In this document: piece after piece, positions 4,705 to 6,043 of the stretch
Numbering within the stretch: the first letter of the stretch is position 1
How the letters are laid out: every line of letters begins with the position of its first letter
From: Caryophanales bacterium UBA6768
GTDB lineage: Bacteria; Bacillota; Bacilli; Bacillales_D; Amphibacillaceae
Direction: 5' to 3'
NCBI GenBank assembly: GCA_002453315.1
Contig: DKGO01000174.1
Location: 1-6,043 of the forward strand
Length of the DNA stretch: 6,043 nt
Notes under the pieces: generated by a model
Databases searched by the model: none
The model's input: the letters and a program-made list of their open reading frames with translations, nothing else
Told to the model about the DNA's origin: nothing
Position numbers and translations under genes: made by a program

Positions 4705-5580
4705 TCACTTACCTTTATTTGCTTCACTCGGTAAACGAATTGCACTATCAAGCACAGGAACTTGTTCTAACACTGTTTTAATTTGCTTAAAATCCCGTTC
4801 TTCTGGCATTAAAAATAAGCCTAATCTTCCATCTTCTAGTTTTCGTTTTGAAAGAGGGATGATAGCTGGTTCACCCTCATCTAGATAAGCGCCAAGAACA
4901 TTTGCTACATGGTGTAACATCGCTTGTCGTTGACCTATATTAGAAATTGTAACTGTACTATTTTCGTTTTTGGGGATAATGATCGCACCAACAGCGCGTT
5001 GTTGAATAATTTGTTTACTTTCTTCTAATCCAACGTTTTTAATATGAATATCGCTTACATAAAGATTAGGTCCTTCAAATCTTATTTCACCTTGTTCGAT
5101 ATGAGCAATAGCTTTTAATACTTTACCAGACATATTTTTTTTAACGAAAATGAGCATTATAATTCCTGCAATAATACCAATGAACATGTGAAAAACTGCA
5201 GCAAAAGATGTCACAAGTGCGGTAAACATAACGAGATAGTTTCGACTTTCAAACGCTTGAGCCATCCCTTCTATAAAGGGAGAACCTCTCTTCACTAGCT
5301 CAAAATCATCTACTTTTGATAACGTTTCTCTTTCCATATTCCGGACTTCACGAAATTGAGTCGATGCTAGGCCTAGAAATGTAACTGCTGTCCAGTCTTG
5401 TTCTAAAATAGCCGGTATAAAAACTGAACCAATGAAGGCGGCGATGAAGCCAAAAGACAAATGAATGATTCTTCCTTGTGGATATGTAGGATATTGTCTA
5501 AAGTCAGTGCGCAGAAGAATAACTCGTGCAACACAGCCAAAAACGATTCCTGCAGCAACAGGAATGATATAATTATCCAT
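4705..5580 (-). CDS. YIEGIA-family integral membrane protein
   Basis: A 291-residue protein with hydrophobic segments at about 4-23, 38-59, 116-131 and 133-146, followed by a soluble C-terminal half of roughly 145 residues. The signature that names the family, YIEGIA, appears as FIEGMA at 102-107, just before the third segment and after a charged stretch with REVRNMERETLSKVDDFELVKRG split around residues 77-99. The length agrees with the family (about 290). Molecular function is unknown; members occur in spore-forming Firmicutes, so a sporulation role is possible but inferred. The ATG has an AGGAG site 6 nt upstream. Its stop overlaps or lies just before the start of the small partner gene, which supports a two-protein complex at the membrane. 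The ppiB terminator lies upstream, so it needs its own promoter; I could not identify a convincing one in the 60-nt gap. Confidence 0.85.
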   Translation of the reverse strand: MDNYIIPVAAGIVFGCVARVILLRTDFRQYPTYPQGRIIHLSFGFIAAFIGSVFIPAILEQDWTAVTFLGLASTQFREVRNMERETLSKVDDFELVKRGSPFIEGMAQAFESRNYLVMFTALVTSFAAVFHMFIGIIAGIIMLIFVKKNMSGKVLKAIAHIEQGEIRFEGPNLYVSDIHIKNVGLEESKQIIQQRAVGAIIIPKNENSTVTISNIGQRQAMLHHVANVLGAYLDEGEPAIIPLSKRKLEDGRLGLFLMPEERDFKQIKTVLEQVPVLDSAIRLPSEANKGK

Positions 5581-5642
5581 TTCCTTCTCCTCATAAGAAC
5601 TAGTTAATATAAATTAGAATAACCATTACATGAGAGATTATG

Positions 5643-5685
5643 ATAAAAACATCCGCAAATCTGATGTTCAGACTTGCGGATGTTT
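5643..5685 (-). terminator. Intrinsic terminator of ppiB
   Basis: An 18-bp stem with a single G-U pair and a 3-nt loop: minus-strand 5' arm 5685-5668 (AAACATCCGCAAGTCTGA) and 3' arm 5664-5647 (TCAGATTTGCGGATGTTT), running into a short T tract (5649-5645). It begins about 24 nt after the ppiB stop. The plus side is followed only by interrupted T runs, so the minus orientation fits best, matching ppiB. Confidence 0.92.
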
Positions 5686-5708
5686 AGTATTATTATTATT
5701 TTATTATT

Positions 5709-6043
5709 TTATTCGTCCCAGACTGTTACTTCTTTCATGACATCTCCTTGCTTAATTCGCAGAACAGTTTCCATTCCTTCAATAACTTGTCCAAACACGG
5801 TATGGACTCCATCTAGATGTGGTTGTGGTTCATGGACAATGAAGAACTGACTTCCACCAGTATCCTTTCCAGCATGTGCCATTGATAATGAGCCTGCTAC
5901 GTGTTTATGTGGATTGCCTTCTGTTTCACATTTTATCGTATAGCCAGGACCACCGGCTCCACTTCCAGTAGGATCGCCACCCTGTGCAACAAAGCCAGGA
6001 ATCACCCTATGAAATGAGACTCCATTATAAAAGTCGGAATTCG
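5709..6043 (-). CDS. ppiB: PpiB, cyclophilin-type peptidyl-prolyl cis-trans isomerase (5' end missing)
   Basis: 111 codons are visible and the frame continues past the right edge; B. subtilis PpiB has 143 residues, so about 32 are missing. The enzyme speeds proline cis-trans isomerisation during protein folding in the cytosol, consistent with the short bacterial form. Key motifs are [20 protein letters not shown], with the catalytic Arg in FHR and Gln in AQGG, then [26 protein letters not shown] and [11 protein letters not shown]. The position of human cyclophilin A Trp121 is His here (QPHLDG); loss of this Trp in bacterial cyclophilins usually goes with weak cyclosporin binding. A GTG at 6003-6005 lies inside the catalytic loop and is not the start. 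The gene ends in its own terminator. In B. subtilis ppiB is also near the rib operon, so the neighbourhood is conserved. Confidence 0.96.
   Translation of the reverse strand, partial: NSDFYNGVSFHRVIPGFVAQGGDPTGSGAGGPGYTIKCETEGNPHKHVAGSLSMAHAGKDTGGSQFFIVHEPQPHLDGVHTVFGQVIEGMETVLRIKQGDVMKEVTVWDE

Noticed and set aside
4572..4888. Two plus-strand open frames across the YIEGIA pair
   Set aside because: Shadows antisense to conserved coding sequence; no ribosome sites.
5403..5594. Minus-strand open frame overlapping the start of the YIEGIA gene
   Set aside because: Out-of-frame reading of the first membrane segments; the real gene has the better ribosome site and family match.
1..6043. CRISPR array, tRNA, rRNA, prophage attachment site or defence system
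   Set aside because: No spaced direct repeats, cloverleaf sequences, rRNA motifs, integrase or recognisable defence genes were seen on either strand.

Overview
The window reads as chromosomal DNA of a low-to-moderate G+C, spore-forming member of the Bacillaceae. The evidence is Bacillus-type Shine-Dalgarno sites with GTG and TTG starts, an FMN-riboswitch-led rib operon in the order ribD-ribE-ribBA, a secreted lipase resembling Bacillus LipA, a YIEGIA-family membrane protein with its small partner, a cyclophilin close to B. subtilis PpiB, and remains of a BclB-type exosporium collagen-like glycoprotein. All intact genes lie on the minus strand and are read from right to left. The species cannot be fixed from the window.

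Layout, right to left. (1) The 3' two thirds of ppiB enters from the right edge and ends in an 18-bp-stem terminator. (2) A two-gene unit follows: a 291-residue YIEGIA-family membrane protein and a roughly 63-residue partner, in contact or overlapping depending on the start chosen. (3) From about 3.82 to 4.48 kb lies a graveyard: a C-terminal piece of an IS3-family transposase (minus strand) abuts a piece of a TPR-bearing glycosyltransferase (plus strand). That piece is fused to a collagen-like GXY stretch and a BclB-type C-terminal domain with a large internal deletion and a frame change. The original plus-strand terminator still follows it. (4) About 660 bp without a recognised gene holds a perfect CcpA-type cre palindrome, an AT-only hairpin, a good sigma-A promoter for the lipase, and a short leader ORF with a near-consensus ribosome site. 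(5) A secreted class 2 lipase with a TTG start and intact Ser-Asp-His triad follows, then a terminator. (6) The rib operon promoter, FMN aptamer and intrinsic terminator lead into ribD, ribE and the first 28 codons of ribBA at the left edge.

Working together: the rib genes convert GTP and ribulose 5-phosphate to riboflavin and are switched off by FMN through the leader. A 9-nt stretch at the 5' edge of the aptamer can pair with the 5' arm of the terminator, so antitermination and the folded aptamer exclude each other. The lipase is an independent secreted enzyme. The relic region suggests that a spore-surface glycoprotein and its glycosyltransferase once stood here and were destroyed by IS insertion and deletions. 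I found no convincing new defence, toxin or mobile system. The two items most worth a second look are the relic exosporium locus and the poorly characterised YIEGIA pair.
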